Notes under the pieces: model-generated
Told to the model about the DNA's origin: nothing
The model's input: only the letters and a program-made list of their open reading frames with translations
The model's database searches: none
Part shown: in pieces, positions 62,369 through 64,000 of the stretch
How the letters are laid out: each line of letters begins with the position of its first letter
How positions within the stretch are numbered: position 1 is the first letter of the stretch
DNA from: Gluconobacter thailandicus F149-1 = NBRC 100600
GTDB lineage: Bacteria > Pseudomonadota > Alphaproteobacteria > Acetobacterales > Acetobacteraceae
Assembly: GCF_000964465.1 (NCBI RefSeq)
Contig: NZ_BANH01000025.1
Location: 1 to 64,000 of the forward strand
Length of the DNA stretch: 64,000 nt
Direction of reading: 5' to 3'
Position numbers and translations under genes: made by a program

Positions 62369-64000
62369 ATGACATTCAAGCGTCGTATTACGTCTCTTCT
62401 TTCCTCGAAGGGAAAGATGGAAGAAGGCGTTCGTCTGATGGAAGAGGGCGATGCCGTTCGGGGTTTCACCCTCCTCAGTCGTCTTGCTGTCAACGGAGAT
62501 ACGGAAGCATCTTTTCGTGTTGGGCGTGCCTATCTTGATGGCAAGGGTGTTCCGCCCAGCCTTGAAGAAGGCGCGCGCTGGATGCTCGGTGCTGCAGAGG
62601 CCGGTCACATTGAAGCCGCGTTTGTTTTGGCGACACTTTACACGATTGGCTTTCCTGAAGGCTTCGAAATTCGTGGAGCAGAAGCGGCGCTTGAGCTTGC
62701 CCCACGCCCGGCATTAGGTCCTCGTCAGCCGGATTTTCATAAAGGATTTCACTGGAGTCATATTGCTGCGAAGGCCGGATCTGCCGACGCCCAGGCCCTG
62801 CTCGGTTATATTCTGACCAATGGGCCGGAAGACCTGCGCGATCTTGCCCAGGCCCGGTCATGGTATGAGCGTTCTGCTGCCGCGGGATGCTCGCAAGGGC
62901 ATCTGGGTCTGGCTCTGGCTATATTGCATCAGGCTGAGACCGATGAAGCAAGAGCTTTGGCCGCCCATCACCTGAAAGAGGCGACCAAAGGGGGGCTGGG
63001 GACAGCCTTCGATATTCTTGGAAGAATGAGCGAAGCTGGAGCCGGCGTTCCTCGAGACATGGGAGCTGCTGCACGGTACTACCAGCAGGCCGCCGAGCGG
63101 AACATGGTCGGCGCTCAGGCGCGATATGGTCTGTTTCTGCTGGAAGGCGTGGGGGTGGAGCGACATTACGGTCGTGCCGAAACCTGGCTGCGCAGGGCCG
63201 CCCTGAACGGAGATGCGGAATCAGCTGCTCTTCTGGGAGATCTTTACGCTCAGGGCGGAGAGCTTCCACCCAATCTTATGGAAGCAGCAAACTGGTATCG
63301 TCTTGCCGCAGAACAGAAGCATGGTGGTGCCGCCAGAGCACTTGGCCTGCTTTATCTGACCGGCAGTGGCGTTCATCGTGATCCGGATGTGGCGGCGCAT
63401 TGGTTCCAGGTGGCATCCGAAGCTGGAGACCGGCATGCAGATGCTGATTTCGGCAATCTGATCCTGACGGGTGCTTCAGCAACGGATGATGAAAAACAGG
63501 CTCTGAAGGAACGTTTCGAGCGCGCTGCGGAGCGTGGGGATCTGGTCGGGGCCTTTAATCTCGGCGTGTGTTTTGATCAGGGCGTCGGTGGCACGGCTGA
63601 TAGCCGTGAAGCAGCCCGCTGGATGCAGAAAGCAGCAGACGGTGTTGTGAATGCCCAGTTCTGGTACGGTATGATGTTACTGGAAGGGCGTGGTGTGCAG
63701 GCCGATCCAACGCAGGCCATGTACTGGATGGAGAAAGCTGCGGATGCTGGCATGGGAGAAGCCCAGGTCGCTGTCGGGCAGCTTCTTGTCACGGGGCAGA
63801 TCAATGGTCGCAAGGATCATGCTCGTGCTCTGGAACTCTATCGTGCCGCAGCAGAGAGCGGAAATGTGGACGCAATGTTCTCGCTGGCAGCCATGTATGG
63901 TGGCGGACACGATATTCCGGAAAACAGGGTTGAGGCGCAAAAGTGGTTCACCAAAGGCGCTCAGCTCGGAAACGGTTTGGCGCAACTCATGCTCGGACGT
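62369..64000 (+). CDS. Sel1-repeat (TPR-like) protein, runs off the window
   Basis: 544 codons are open to the right edge and no stop is reached. GAGGG lies just before ATG 62369. There is no signal peptide, so it appears cytosolic. The protein is built of Sel1-like repeats of about 36 residues; clear examples read AETWLRRAALNGDAESAALL, ANWYRLAAEQKHGGAARALG and ARWMQKAADGVVNAQFWYGM, each joined by a YxxGxGVxxD-type turn such as LLEGRGVQADPTQAM. About 12 repeats can be counted. Sel1 proteins are scaffolds for protein binding. It directly follows the secretion operon, behind a terminator, and may be related to it. Confidence 0.88.
   Translation, partial: MTFKRRITSLLSSKGKMEEGVRLMEEGDAVRGFTLLSRLAVNGDTEASFRVGRAYLDGKGVPPSLEEGARWMLGAAEAGHIEAAFVLATLYTIGFPEGFEIRGAEAALELAPRPALGPRQPDFHKGFHWSHIAAKAGSADAQALLGYILTNGPEDLRDLAQARSWYERSAAAGCSQGHLGLALAILHQAETDEARALAAHHLKEATKGGLGTAFDILGRMSEAGAGVPRDMGAAARYYQQAAERNMVGAQARYGLFLLEGVGVERHYGRAETWLRRAALNGDAESAALLGDLYAQGGELPPNLMEAANWYRLAAEQKHGGAARALGLLYLTGSGVHRDPDVAAHWFQVASEAGDRHADADFGNLILTGASATDDEKQALKERFERAAERGDLVGAFNLGVCFDQGVGGTADSREAARWMQKAADGVVNAQFWYGMMLLEGRGVQADPTQAMYWMEKAADAGMGEAQVAVGQLLVTGQINGRKDHARALELYRAAAESGNVDAMFSLAAMYGGGHDIPENRVEAQKWFTKGAQLGNGLAQLMLGR

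Overview
The window looks like chromosomal DNA of an acetic acid bacterium (Acetobacteraceae, most likely Gluconobacter or a close relative). This is inferred from gene content: a periplasmic aldose 1-epimerase, an OprB-type sugar porin, many TonB-dependent receptors, two FUSC-family exporters, opgGH, and an all-in-one biotin operon. Base composition by eye is moderately GC-rich with AT-rich promoter regions. It is ordinary, densely packed bacterial sequence. I see no CRISPR array, insertion sequence, integron or prophage.

Region by region. 1-3.2 kb: end of a tRNA-Gly gene, then two consecutive broken genes, an FAD/NAD(P)-binding oxidoreductase with an in-frame stop and an OprB porin with a one-base frameshift. 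3.3-9.8 kb: inorganic pyrophosphatase, a small secreted DUF2501-like protein, a FUSC exporter, a CAT-anticodon tRNA, the ABC-F factor EttA, a GNAT acetyltransferase and a stand-alone secreted pilus-N-type domain protein. 9.8-12.7 kb: MlaA-MlaC lipid-trafficking pair, then the exported mutarotase. 12.8-23.5 kb: three TonB-dependent receptors around an overlapping cysE/ubiH-type pair. 23.6-27.1 kb: PII protein and AmtB, a small secreted cysteine-pair protein, and a retropepsin-fold protein with altered active sites. 27.1-34.7 kb: an SDR, a Cdd1-like helix-hairpin-helix protein, an active-looking aspartyl protease overlapping xerC, divergent priA, and a siderophore receptor with an iron-box-like operator.

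34.7-48 kb: small membrane and secreted proteins, rpmJ (L36) with a TPR protein, a tripartite FUSC/DUF1656/HlyD exporter operon, a secreted lipase-like hydrolase, a CDP-glycerol-type transferase divergent from a polysaccharide flippase, oligopeptidase B, the second DUF2501-like protein, and an SDR divergent from an HxlR regulator. 48-51.8 kb: opgGH for osmoregulated periplasmic glucans. 51.9-56.4 kb: a tightly overlapping biotin operon bioA-bioF-(bioH-like)-bioC-bioD. 56.6-58.3 kb: a small hypothetical and SelO. 58.6-64 kb: a type I secretion ABC transporter with a degenerate peptidase domain, its HlyD adaptor, and a long Sel1-repeat protein that runs off the window.

Themes are envelope function (uptake, efflux, lipid asymmetry, glucans, surface polysaccharide) and cofactor/nitrogen supply. 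The items most worth a second look are the type I secretion/Sel1 cluster at the right edge, the catalytic/pseudo-catalytic retropepsin pair, the inverted iron-box-like repeat that abuts a start codon, the compact BioH-like esterase in the biotin operon, and the two adjacent broken genes at the left edge.
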